From: Caldilineaceae bacterium
GTDB lineage: Bacteria; Chloroflexota; Anaerolineae; Caldilineales; Caldilineaceae
Reading direction: 5' to 3'
Length of the DNA stretch: 64,000 nt
Assembly: GCA_022821545.1 (NCBI GenBank)
Contig: JAJEDJ010000057.1
Location: 1 to 64,000 of the forward strand
A model generated the notes under the pieces. The model was not told the DNA's origin. It ran no database searches and saw nothing but the letters and a program-made list of their open reading frames with translations. Position numbers and translations under genes: made by a program. Numbering within the stretch: position 1 is the first letter of the stretch; the number at the start of each line of letters is the position of its first letter. Below, in pieces: positions 8,254 through 15,385 of this stretch.

Positions 8254-9588
8254 ATGATCAGGAAAGGAGGCGGGAGGTGGGCCGCCCGCATCCTCCTCTT
8301 TCTGTTTCTGCTTGGCGCGGGGCTGCTGTACGCAGGCTGCGGAGGGGACGGTGCCGCCGCGCCGGTGGAGAATCCTGCGCTGGCCGTGACGCCGCCGAGG
8401 CCGCTTTTGCGCTGGATGGGACCGGCCTTTGTGCGGCCGGTTGACAGGGAGCTCGTTGCGCGCTGCGGCAAGGAGGTCGGGATGGCAATCGAGCTGCTGC
8501 CGGCGCCTGCCAATCCGGTCGACCGGCTGGGGCTCTACCGGCAGTTTCTGCCGGCGGAATCGGACGACATCGACCTCATCGACTTCGACGTCGTGTGGTC
8601 GGGGACGCTGGCGCCGCATCTTCTGGACCTGAACCCGCATCTGACGGCGGAGGAGCGCGGCCTGTATTTCCCGGTCTACTTGGAAAACAACAGCGTGGGC
8701 GAGGCGCTGGTCGGATTGCCGCAGATGGGCGACGTCGGGCTGCTCTACTACCGGACGGATCTGCTGGAGAAGTACGGTTTCGAGGGGCCGCCGGAAACGT
8801 GGAGCGAACTGGAAGAAATGGCGGCGGCGATCCAGGCAGGGGAACGGAGCGAAAATGCGGAGTTCTGGGGGTACGTGTGGCAGGGGAATGTCTACGAGGG
8901 TCTGACGGTCAATGCGCTGGAGTGGCAGGCGAGTATGGGGGGCGGCCTCATCGTTGACGCGGACGGGCGGCTGGCCTTCGACGACGTCGCGGCGCGGGCG
9001 CTTGACAGGGCCGCGGCGTGGGTGGGCGAGATCAGCCCGGAGGCGGTGACGGTCTTCCAGGAGGAGGATGCCCGCTGGATGTTCCAGAACGGCAACGCCG
9101 CCTTCATGCGCAACTGGCCGTATGCCTATGGGCTGGGGCAGGCGGAGGACAGCCCGGTCCGCGACCGGTTCGACGTGACGCGTATGCCCAGGGGGGAGGG
9201 CGAGGAAGGCCGGCATGCCGGCGTAGTTGGGGGGCAGCAGCTCGGCGTCAGCCGCTACAGCCGTTACCCCGATGCGGCGGCCGATGCGGCCCGCTGTCTG
9301 ACCGATGCGGCGTCTCAGCGGCGGCGGGCGCTGGCAGACGGTACGCCGCCGGCGATCCCGGCGCTCTACGACGACGAAGATCTGCAGGCGCGCATCCCGG
9401 CCGCGGCCCAGATCGCGGAGAGCCTGGCAGAGCACGCCGTGGCGCGGCCGGCCGCGACGACCGGCGGGCATTACACTGAGATCTCGCTGGTCTACTTTAT
9501 CGAAGTAAACCGCGTGCTAACGGGCGAGCAGGACGGCGCGAGCGCGGTGGCGCGAGTAGCGGAGCAGATCGCGGCCTGGGTGGAGTGA
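8254..9588 (+). CDS. extracellular solute-binding lipoprotein (sugar ABC transporter type)
   Basis: A protein of about 444 residues with an N-terminal signal (ILLFLFLLGAGLLYAGC) ending in a lipobox whose cysteine would be lipidated. The body has features of family 1 solute-binding proteins: VGLPQMGDVGLLYYRTDLLEKYGFEGPPETWSEL in the first lobe, and FQNGNAAFMRNWPYAYG, the conserved stretch near the ligand cleft. It would capture an oligosaccharide outside the membrane for an ABC importer. No permease genes are adjacent. A GTG 9 bp upstream (8245) could also start the gene; 8254 is preferred because it lies at the predicted transcription start. Confidence 0.88.
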   Translation: MIRKGGGRWAARILLFLFLLGAGLLYAGCGGDGAAAPVENPALAVTPPRPLLRWMGPAFVRPVDRELVARCGKEVGMAIELLPAPANPVDRLGLYRQFLPAESDDIDLIDFDVVWSGTLAPHLLDLNPHLTAEERGLYFPVYLENNSVGEALVGLPQMGDVGLLYYRTDLLEKYGFEGPPETWSELEEMAAAIQAGERSENAEFWGYVWQGNVYEGLTVNALEWQASMGGGLIVDADGRLAFDDVAARALDRAAAWVGEISPEAVTVFQEEDARWMFQNGNAAFMRNWPYAYGLGQAEDSPVRDRFDVTRMPRGEGEEGRHAGVVGGQQLGVSRYSRYPDAAADAARCLTDAASQRRRALADGTPPAIPALYDDEDLQARIPAAAQIAESLAEHAVARPAATTGGHYTEISLVYFIEVNRVLTGEQDGASAVARVAEQIAAWVE

Positions 9589-9683
9589 GTCTTCGTTTCG
9601 AACTCTTCCGACAATTGGCAATGCAACTGCACGCGTATGGGGGAACAACGCTACTTGTGGGTAAGAGCTGTGTTAAGCGAAAA

Positions 9684-9719
9684 TCAGAAGAGAGCGAATC
9701 CTCGTAACCGGTTTGAAGC
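9684..9719 (+). repeat. orphan decayed CRISPR-like repeat
   Basis: TCAGAAGAGAGCGAATCCTC followed by a tail ending GGTTTGAAGC aligns without gaps to the array repeat and matches it at 28 of 36 positions, including an uninterrupted AGAAC/GCGAATCCTCGT core. It is single, has no spacer-repeat continuation, and lies about 7.7 kb from the array in the same orientation. It may be a relic of an older array or of a rearrangement. Confidence 0.55.
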
Positions 9720-9792
9720 ACGCGGAGGGATTAACACGAAAAGCGCAGACGCGGCAACCGGCCCGCGTCGGCAGGCCAAGGGGGGGGGAACA

Positions 9793-10068
9793 GTGCAGGG
9801 ATGGCGGTTGACGCGGCGTGGGGACTATATCAATAGCGGGCTTGCAAACCGGACGCGGGCGGCGGTTGTGTCGTTGGAGCGTTCCGGCCTCTGGGCATTC
9901 GTTGTACGCACCCTGCAAGGGCAGGAGAAAGGGCGGGGCAGGAACTATCCTACGGCGGCCGCGGCCATGCAGGCGGCGGAAGCGTCCACGACGCCTGCCA
10001 AACCGAACAGAGAGATCGCGGCGCAGGTGATGGACCACCTGAGCGCTAAACAGGGAGGAACACAATGA
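9793..10068 (+). CDS. small protein of unknown function in a debris region
   Basis: A 91-residue frame from GTG 9793, preceded by a run of nine G bases (9780-9788) that could act as a ribosome binding site. The sequence GWRLTRRGDYINSGLANRTR and LWAFVVRTLQGQEKGRGRNY reads like a compact folded domain, followed by an Ala-rich segment. I do not recognise the family. An open frame extends upstream to 9637, but it runs through the decayed CRISPR repeat and is unlikely to be coding. The next gene fragment overlaps its stop codon. Confidence 0.35.
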   Translation: MQGWRLTRRGDYINSGLANRTRAAVVSLERSGLWAFVVRTLQGQEKGRGRNYPTAAAAMQAAEASTTPAKPNREIAAQVMDHLSAKQGGTQ

Positions 10069-10078
10069 GCGCAGACAG

Positions 10079-10250
10079 GCGAACACTGGGGCAAATGACC
10101 TGAAGCAGGGGCTAACAGGGAGGATTCCCGCTGAATTGGCAAGACTCTCCAAGCTGCACTGGTTGGACCTCACGGCCAACGACCTTACCGGAATCATACC
10201 CCCTGCGTTAGGTCGACTCAGGAATCTGGAAGTCCTGCGCCTCAGCGATA
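10079..10250 (+). pseudogene. leucine-rich-repeat protein fragment
   Basis: The frame reads ANDLKQGLTGRIPAELARLS, then KLHWLDLTANDLTGIIPPAL and GRLRNLEVLRLS. These are about two and a half LRR units of the plant-like LxLxxNxLTGxIPxxLxxLxxL type. No start codon, signal peptide or full repeat array surrounds them, and the similarity ends as the convergent glycosyltransferase gene begins. It is the remnant of a larger LRR surface or effector-like protein. Confidence 0.6.
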
Positions 10251-10253
10251 GCC

Positions 10254-11138
10254 TCACTCGTTTGCCGGCCGGCGGCGCATCCATTCCAACAGGACCAGCA
10301 GCGCGAACAGCGGCAGGGCCGCCATGCGGCGCCAGCGCCAGGGTTGGCGGACCAGGCGGTATAGCCATTCCAGGCCGAGCCGCCGCAGCCAGTGCGGCGC
10401 GCGCGCGGTGATTCCGGCGACGAAATCAAAGGCGCCGCCGACGCCGAGCGCGACCACGACCGGCAGCTCCTCTCGGTGTTGGTGAATCCAGATGTCCTGG
10501 CGGGGATGACCGTAGGCGACGAAGAGCAGATCGGGGTGCGCCGCGGCCAGGCGTTGGCGGATCTGGGGCCAGTCGGACTCTGCGGGCGAGCCGGCGTAGC
10601 TGCCGGCGACGCGCAGACCCGGATAGAGTCGGACCAGCTCGGTGGCGGCGCGCTCGGCGATGCCGGGGGCGGCGCCGAGAAAGAAAACGCGCCATCCTTC
10701 GGCTGCGGCCCGTTCGCAAAGGTGGTAAATCCCGTCCGAGCCGGTTACGCGTTCGGCCAGTGCGACCCCTGCCAGACGTGCGGCCCAGAGCACGCCGACG
10801 CCGTCGGGTGTGCAGAGATCGGCGGCTGCGAGCGCCTGTGCGAAGACGGGACGCCGGCGCGCGGTCATGATGAATTCCGGGTTGACCGTGCAGACCTGGC
10901 GGGGGAACTGCGAGACGTGAGAAACTGCATTCTCGCTCTCCCTGGTCTGCGCTTGAGACCGGGCAATCCAGCCGCTGATGATGTCAAGCGTCTGCTGAAA
11001 ATCGACACAGTCTACGCGCACGCCCAGAATCTGTATTGATGGCGCAAACCCCGCTGCGCCATGCTGTGCTTCAGGCATTGCCATTCGGCAATCGCAATCG
11101 CTACAGCCGCATGGCTGTGCCTGGGGCAAGATGTTCAT
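10254..11138 (-). CDS. WecG/TagA/CpsF family glycosyltransferase
   Basis: A 294-residue enzyme of the GT26 family, which transfers ManNAc-type or other sugars to lipid-linked acceptors in cell-surface polysaccharide synthesis. Signatures are CTVNPEFIMTARRRPVFAQAL (about residues 83-103, with the NP motif), LCTPDGVGVLWAARL, FFLGAAPGIAERA, DLLFVAYGHPRQDIWI and GVGGAFDFVAGITARAPHW. The C-terminus is a basic/hydrophobic membrane-associating tail. It overlaps the upstream GT4 gene by 4 bp (ATGA), so the two are translationally coupled. The first 30 residues are Cys-rich and poorly conserved; the start could be later. Confidence 0.9.
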   Translation of the reverse strand: MNILPQAQPCGCSDCDCRMAMPEAQHGAAGFAPSIQILGVRVDCVDFQQTLDIISGWIARSQAQTRESENAVSHVSQFPRQVCTVNPEFIMTARRRPVFAQALAAADLCTPDGVGVLWAARLAGVALAERVTGSDGIYHLCERAAAEGWRVFFLGAAPGIAERAATELVRLYPGLRVAGSYAGSPAESDWPQIRQRLAAAHPDLLFVAYGHPRQDIWIHQHREELPVVVALGVGGAFDFVAGITARAPHWLRRLGLEWLYRLVRQPWRWRRMAALPLFALLVLLEWMRRRPANE

Positions 11139-12349
11139 CTCTTGGCGGCGGCCTCTTCGAGCACGGCCAGCGTCTCCCTGGCTGCCTTTTCCCAGGAAAA
11201 ACGCTTGACATTTTCATAGCCTTTGGCGATCAGCTCCTGCCGCAGCGCCTCGTCGCGGCTGAGGCGCAGCATGGCCGCGGCGATTTCGTCAATGTTCTCG
11301 GGGTCGACGAGCAGCGCGGCGTCGCCGGCGATTTCGGGCAGGGCAGAGTTCTTGGCGCACATAACGGCGACTCCTGTGGTTTGGGCTTCGAGTACGGGCA
11401 GGCCGAAACCCTCGAATAGGGACGGAAAGGCGAAGAAAAGGGCCTTCTGCATGAGCGCGGCCACGGCCTCGTCGGGCAGGTAGCCGGGGAAGTGGACGCG
11501 GCCGCTTAGTCCGCTGGCCGCGACATGTTGCTCGTACTCCTGGCTGAGCCAGCCCCAGCGCCCGGCAAGCACGAGGTCCCAGCCGATCCCTTCCTGCCGG
11601 GTGAGGCGCCCGAAGGCGTCGATCAGGCGCAGTAGATTTTTGCGGGGCTGGATGGTGCCCACGTAAAGGGCGAAGGGTCGCTCGTAGACCGGCGCGGTCG
11701 CCGCCTCCTGGCCGCGTGCGGGTGGCCGCGGCGCCGCCGCCTCGTGGATGACGCGGATTTTGGCTGCGGGCACGCCGTAGAAGCGCTGCAGATCGTCGGC
11801 AGTGTGGCGGCTGACTGCTATGATGCGCTCTGCGGCCGCTGCGCTCCAGCGGGAGGAGATCTCCAGGTAGAGGCGCTGCAGCGCGGTATGGGAGCGGGGG
11901 AAGTAGCGGTAACCGGTATCGTGCAGGGTCACGACCGTTGGCGGCAGCAGCTGCGGCGGCAGAAAGGGGACGACGTGGGCGGGCACGAAGAGCACGTGCG
12001 GCGGGCGGCGGCAGACCTCCCAGGCGAGCCTGCGGTGGGTCCACAGGCGGTTGCCGGGCAGCGTGCGGACTGTGACGGCGCGCTGGTCGTGCGCGGGCGG
12101 GGCCGCGCCGCGCATCGCTTCCGCGCTCGGTGATTCAGGCGCATAGAGGCGGAAGGCAAAGCGACTGTTGGGCTCGGCCAGCATGTGGCCGATAATCTGG
12201 CGGGAATAGAATTCAGTGCCCGTGGGCTCGGCCCGCAGGCTGCGGGAGGCGTCAATGCCGATGGAGAGAGGAGAGAGTGCAGAGGAGTGAGGAGTGAAAA
12301 TCTCCCCTGCTCCCTCTGTTTCACTTCTCACTGCTGTTTCACTTCTCAC
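11135..12349 (-). CDS. glycosyltransferase family 4 (GT-B fold)
   Basis: Up to 404 residues. The core begins at about residue 29 with SIGIDASRSL and carries the GT4 features VTLHDTGYRYFP, YVGTIQPRKNLLRLIDAF (about 235-255) and the C-terminal nucleotide-sugar site FPSLFEGFGLPVLEAQTTGV. It would add a sugar from an activated donor during surface polysaccharide or glycolipid assembly, together with the GT26 enzyme it overlaps. The first 28 residues (RSETAVRSETEGAGE) are encoded by a dispersed repeat and are probably not conserved. The real start may be a rare codon further in. Confidence 0.85.
   Translation of the reverse strand: MRSETAVRSETEGAGEIFTPHSSALSPLSIGIDASRSLRAEPTGTEFYSRQIIGHMLAEPNSRFAFRLYAPESPSAEAMRGAAPPAHDQRAVTVRTLPGNRLWTHRRLAWEVCRRPPHVLFVPAHVVPFLPPQLLPPTVVTLHDTGYRYFPRSHTALQRLYLEISSRWSAAAAERIIAVSRHTADDLQRFYGVPAAKIRVIHEAAAPRPPARGQEAATAPVYERPFALYVGTIQPRKNLLRLIDAFGRLTRQEGIGWDLVLAGRWGWLSQEYEQHVAASGLSGRVHFPGYLPDEAVAALMQKALFFAFPSLFEGFGLPVLEAQTTGVAVMCAKNSALPEIAGDAALLVDPENIDEIAAAMLRLSRDEALRQELIAKGYENVKRFSWEKAARETLAVLEEAAAKR
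12266..12345. repeat. dispersed GTGAGGAGTGAG repeat with a tandem 18-bp unit
   Basis: A G/A-rich tract GAGGAGTGAGGAGTGA is followed by two tandem copies of CTGTTTCACTTCTCACTG. The element covers the junction between tsaC and the GT4 gene and supplies codons to both: the tail of TsaC and the first 28 residues of the glycosyltransferase. Confidence 0.7.
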
Positions 12350-13055
12350 TGCGCGCTCCGGCGTCTATCCCGGCCGCGGCCAGCGCCTCCGGCCCGATCG
12401 GTCCCTCCCGCAGCAGTCGCGGCCGCGATCCGCTCAGGTCGAGCACGGTGCTCGACTGGGCGAAGGCTGCCGGGCCGGCGTCGATGAGGAGGGGGATGCG
12501 GCCGTCGAGCTGGTCGAGGACGGCGGCGGCTGTGGCGCAGGGAGGCTGGCCGCTGCGGTTGGCGCTGGAGGAGGCCAGCGGTCCGACGCGACGGGCGAGC
12601 GCGCGCAGGAAGGGGTGCGCGGGCAGGCGGACGCCGACGGTGTCGCCGCCGGCGGTGAGGGCTCGGGGCAGGTGTTTGCGCGCGCGCAGTACAAGCGTGA
12701 GCGGGCCGGGCCAGTAACGCTCGATGAGGGTCTGGGCCTGGACATCGCCTTGGGTCTGGACATTGCCCTGGATCTGGACACTGCCTTGGGTCTGGACACT
12801 GCCCTGGACCCTGCCCCCGCCCGCCGGGCGTACAACCGCATATGCTTGCTCCGCGTCCCCCAGCAGCACCGGCAGCGCTTTCTGGCTTGGACGCGCCTTG
12901 ACAGCGAACAGCCGGTCGATGGCGGCGGCATCGCTGCAAAGGCAGACCAGGCCGTAGACCGTATCGGTGGGCACGCCGATTACGGTGCCTTGCTCCACCG
13001 CGGCGGCGGCCTGCTCAAGCGCGCCTGGTTGGTCAGCCGCGATCACGACTGTCAT
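12339..13055 (-). CDS. tsaC: L-threonylcarbamoyladenylate synthase (YrdC/Sua5 family)
   Basis: A 238-residue enzyme that makes threonylcarbamoyl-AMP from threonine, bicarbonate and ATP for the t6A37 modification of ANN-decoding tRNAs. Conserved blocks are GTVIGVPTDTVYGLVC (about residues 23-38), VKARPSQKALPVLL, the YWPGPLTLVLRA motif, GVRLPAHPFLRALA and GPLASSSANRSGQPPC. Start chosen at ATG 13055 (MTVVIAAD), because the longer frame upstream lacks conservation. Unusually, four 18-bp tandem repeats insert about 25 residues (GSVQTQGSVQIQGNVQ) just before YWPGPLT. The gene overlaps the downstream GT4 frame by 11 bp. Confidence 0.92.
   Translation of the reverse strand: MTVVIAADQPGALEQAAAAVEQGTVIGVPTDTVYGLVCLCSDAAAIDRLFAVKARPSQKALPVLLGDAEQAYAVVRPAGGGRVQGSVQTQGSVQIQGNVQTQGDVQAQTLIERYWPGPLTLVLRARKHLPRALTAGGDTVGVRLPAHPFLRALARRVGPLASSSANRSGQPPCATAAAVLDQLDGRIPLLIDAGPAAFAQSSTVLDLSGSRPRLLREGPIGPEALAAAGIDAGARSEK
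12732..12815. repeat. 18-bp tandem repeat inside tsaC
   Basis: Four full units of the consensus (C/T)TGGGTCTGGACAYTGCC start at 12732, 12750, 12768 and 12786, followed by a 12-bp partial unit. All keep the reading frame of tsaC and encode the six-residue unit Gln-Gly-(Ser/Asn/Asp)-Val-Gln-(Thr/Ile/Ala). Confidence 0.9.
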
Positions 13056-13248
13056 CAGTTCTGCTCCGCTACAGATGGTAGATCTCGAAGCGCGGGCCTT
13101 GGCCAAGCGGGCATACTTGCGCCCTCTGCAAGGGCTGCGCAATAATTTTTGCTTTAATGTTCGCTGTGTATACTTTACATTGCTTAGTTCATACTGCGCT
13201 CCGTGTATACTACTGATGGCTTGAGAGTACGTCAACAATCATTGCGAT
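13056..13248. promoter_or_regulatory. A+T-rich divergent promoter region
   Basis: The region between tsaC (minus) and the YqeB-like gene (plus) contains two exact copies of GTGTATACT (13166-13174 and 13203-13211), 37 bp apart. Each includes a TATACT -10-like box. The second would place a start about 30 bp before the ATG at 13249. The -35 boxes are weak. Confidence 0.4.
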
Positions 13249-14154
13249 ATGACAGACGAACACCCATTTGAAGATCTGCTGGTGCTGATCAAGGGCGCCG
13301 GCGACCTGGCGACCGGTGTGGCCTGGCGGCTGCACCGCTCCGGCATCCCGGTGGTGATGACGGAGCTGCCCCGTCCGCTATCGGTGCGGCGGGCGGTGGC
13401 CTTTGCCCAGGCCGTGTATGACGATGAGCACGAGGTGGAAGACGTCACCGCGCGCAAGGCGCTAACCGCGGACGTGCCGGATGTGCTGGATGCGGGGGAG
13501 ATCCCGGTCCTTGTCGATCCCGAGATGGAGGCGATCGAAGAGCTGGCGCCATCCGTTGTCGTCGACGCGGTGGTGGCGAAAGTCAACACCGGCACGACGC
13601 TGGAGAGCGCGGAGTTCGTGGCCGCCCTGGGGCCGGGCTTCGAAGCCGGCGTTGACTGCCACGCGGTCATCGAAACCAATCGCGGCCCGAACCTGGGCCG
13701 GGCAATCTGGGAAGGCGGGGCTGAAGCCGATACGGGCACGCCGGGCGCCGCATGGACGCCGCCAACCGGCCGGGAATCCGGCAATGGCGGCCCGGCGGAG
13801 GACATGACGGCGGCGCGCGTGCTGCGCGCGCCTGTAGCGGGGCGCCTCCGGGCGCTGGCCTGCATCGGCGACCGCCTGGAGGAGGGTGCCCCTTACGGCG
13901 CGATTGTGCAGCCATCGGGCGAAGAGAAGACACTGCTGGCGCCGTTCAGCGGCGTGCTGCGCGGGTTGATCCACGAAACTGTGTCCCTGCAGCCGGGGCT
14001 CAAAATCGGCGACATCGACCCTCGCGGCGAGCCCGCGCTTGCGTTCCGCATCTCCGAAAAATCGCTGGCGGTGGGCGGCGGTGTGTTGGAGGCGTTTCTG
14101 CACTGGCACTTTGGCCGCAGCGACGACAGCGTTACCGAAGAAATGGGGTTCTGA
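13249..14154 (+). CDS. yqeB: YqeB-like (EF2563 family) molybdenum-hydroxylase accessory protein
   Basis: A 301-residue protein of the family annotated as selenium-dependent molybdenum hydroxylase system protein. The N-terminal Rossmann-like signature VLIKGAGDLATGVAWRLHRS (about residues 10-29), then RPLSVRRAVAFAQAVYD and VVVDAVVAKVNTGT, are family hallmarks. The C-terminal half contains a biotinyl-lipoyl-like region (VAGRLRALACIGDRLEEG; LLAPFSGVLRGLIHETV). It is thought to act in maturation of Mo-dependent hydroxylases, but its reaction is not established. The stop overlaps the start of cofE (TGATG), so the two are translationally coupled. Confidence 0.85.
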   Translation: MTDEHPFEDLLVLIKGAGDLATGVAWRLHRSGIPVVMTELPRPLSVRRAVAFAQAVYDDEHEVEDVTARKALTADVPDVLDAGEIPVLVDPEMEAIEELAPSVVVDAVVAKVNTGTTLESAEFVAALGPGFEAGVDCHAVIETNRGPNLGRAIWEGGAEADTGTPGAAWTPPTGRESGNGGPAEDMTAARVLRAPVAGRLRALACIGDRLEEGAPYGAIVQPSGEEKTLLAPFSGVLRGLIHETVSLQPGLKIGDIDPRGEPALAFRISEKSLAVGGGVLEAFLHWHFGRSDDSVTEEMGF

Positions 14155-14951
14155 TGGACGGCAACCTATCCCAGCGCCCTCCCCGGCAGGAGGGCATCCG
14201 GATCATTCCGATTCCGGGAATACCGCTGGTGCGGCCGGGCGATGACCTGGCGGCGCTGATTATCGAAGCCGCCGACACCGCCGGACCTTCCCTTCAGTCC
14301 GGGGACATCCTGGTGATCGCGCAGAAGATCGTGAGCAAGGCGGAGGGGCGGCTGCTGCGGCTGGCGGACGTGAGGCCGGGCGAGGACGCCCTGCGCCTTG
14401 CGCAGGAGACGGGCAAAGACGCCCGCGTCGTGCAGGCGGTGCTCGACGACAGCAGGGCGGTCGTCCGCGCGCGGGAGGGCGTCCTGATCGTCGAGCAGAG
14501 CAGCGGCTGGGTCTGCGCGCACGGCGGGCTGGACCATTCAAATGTGGCGCCGGAGGAGGATGAGACGGTGGCGCTGCTGCCGGCGGACGCCGACGCCAGC
14601 GCGGCGGCGCTACGCGGCCGGATCCTGGAAGAGACCGGCGCAACGGTGGCGGTCCTGATCAGCGACAGCCACGGACGGCCGTGGAAAATGGGGACCGTTG
14701 GCGTCTGTATCGGCTGTGCCGGCCTGCCGGCCCTCTGGGACCAGCGCGGGCTGACCGACCTGTTCGGATACGAGCTGGTCGCCAGCGAAGAGTGTATCAT
14801 CGATGAACTGTGCGCGGCGGCAACGCTGGTGATGGGCCAGAGCAGCGAGGGCCGCCCGGCTGCCATCATCCGCGGCTACAGCCGGCCGGACGCCGCCGAC
14901 GCGCCGGCCCGTTCGATCCAGCGCCCGGCCGAGAAGGATCTGTTTCGGTGA
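14154..14951 (+). CDS. cofE: coenzyme F420-0:L-glutamate ligase
   Basis: A 265-residue GTP-dependent ligase that adds glutamate to coenzyme F420-0. Conserved segments are IIPIPGIPLVRPGDDLAALI (about residues 21-40), GDILVIAQKIVSKAEGR, VCAHGGLDHSNV and VLISDSHGRPWKMGTVGVCIGCAG, which contains the metal-binding DSHGR motif. The start is ATG 14154, overlapping the stop of the yqeB-like gene; a longer frame upstream is antisense-like noise over the previous gene. No other F420 biosynthesis gene (cofC, cofD, cofG, cofH) is in the window. Confidence 0.92.
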   Translation: MDGNLSQRPPRQEGIRIIPIPGIPLVRPGDDLAALIIEAADTAGPSLQSGDILVIAQKIVSKAEGRLLRLADVRPGEDALRLAQETGKDARVVQAVLDDSRAVVRAREGVLIVEQSSGWVCAHGGLDHSNVAPEEDETVALLPADADASAAALRGRILEETGATVAVLISDSHGRPWKMGTVGVCIGCAGLPALWDQRGLTDLFGYELVASEECIIDELCAAATLVMGQSSEGRPAAIIRGYSRPDAADAPARSIQRPAEKDLFR

Positions 14952-14965
14952 GAGGAAAAAACAAA

Positions 14966-14990
14966 GAGGAGCGAGAGAATCTCACTCCTC
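14966..14990. terminator. short hairpin of the GAGGAGTGAGA repeat family between cofE and tRNA-Arg
   Basis: GAGGAGCGAGA (14966-14976), loop GAA, TCTCACTCCTC (14980-14990): an 11-bp stem with one mismatch, placed between two convergent genes. No T-tract follows, so terminator function is uncertain. It is also a member of the dispersed purine-rich repeat family. Confidence 0.4.
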
Positions 14991-14997
14991 CTGATAG

Positions 14998-15069
14998 TAC
15001 CCCCGACAGGATTCGAACCTGTGCTCCCGGCTCCGGAGGCCGATGCTCTATCCACTGAGCTACGGGGGC
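14998..15069 (-). tRNA. tRNA-Arg, anticodon CCG
   Basis: On the minus strand a 72-nt cloverleaf folds completely. The acceptor is GCCCCCG/CGGGGGT, the D arm GCTC...GAGC, and the anticodon arm TCGGC-CTCCGGA-GCCGG with anticodon CCG. The variable loop has 4 nt, and the T arm is ACAGG-TTCGAAT-CCTGT. Discriminator A; the 3' CCA is not encoded. It reads CGG arginine codons. Confidence 0.96.
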
Positions 15070-15385
15070 GTAACGCACAGAGAACGATACCACAGCGATT
15101 GCTCCTTAAGCAAACAACATTGTTTAAGCGACTCCCGGTGCCATTGCCCGCCGGGGCAGTAGTCGAGCCGTCGTGCGGCCAGGGCAATCGTCGAAAACTG
15201 AACATTGTATCTGAATCGGGGTGAGAAATGGCGAGATGACGTAAGCGAGACGATGTGATCCGAGGCAGCGGCCATGTGGATGCTGTGGCTGCAAGCGAGT
15301 CGTTCTTGATTCAATGGGTAAACGAAATTGCCGCGGCGGGCAGCCTGCGGGCTATGCGCCGTATCAAATCGGTGAGGAGAGAGTT
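15070..15385. other. 316-bp gap, divergent promoter region
   Basis: The gap lies between tRNA-Arg (minus) and the multicopper oxidase (plus). AAACAA-CA-TTGTTT, near 15110-15125, forms a small palindrome. An open frame continues upstream of the oxidase start but lacks a ribosome binding site. Confidence 0.4.

Noticed and set aside
8119..9471. 450-codon open frame antisense to the solute-binding lipoprotein
   Set aside because: Same high-GC antisense effect; the plus-strand gene has a lipobox and family motifs.
9637..9792. N-terminal extension of the small gene at 9793
   Set aside because: The extension translates the decayed CRISPR-like repeat and lacks a ribosome binding site.
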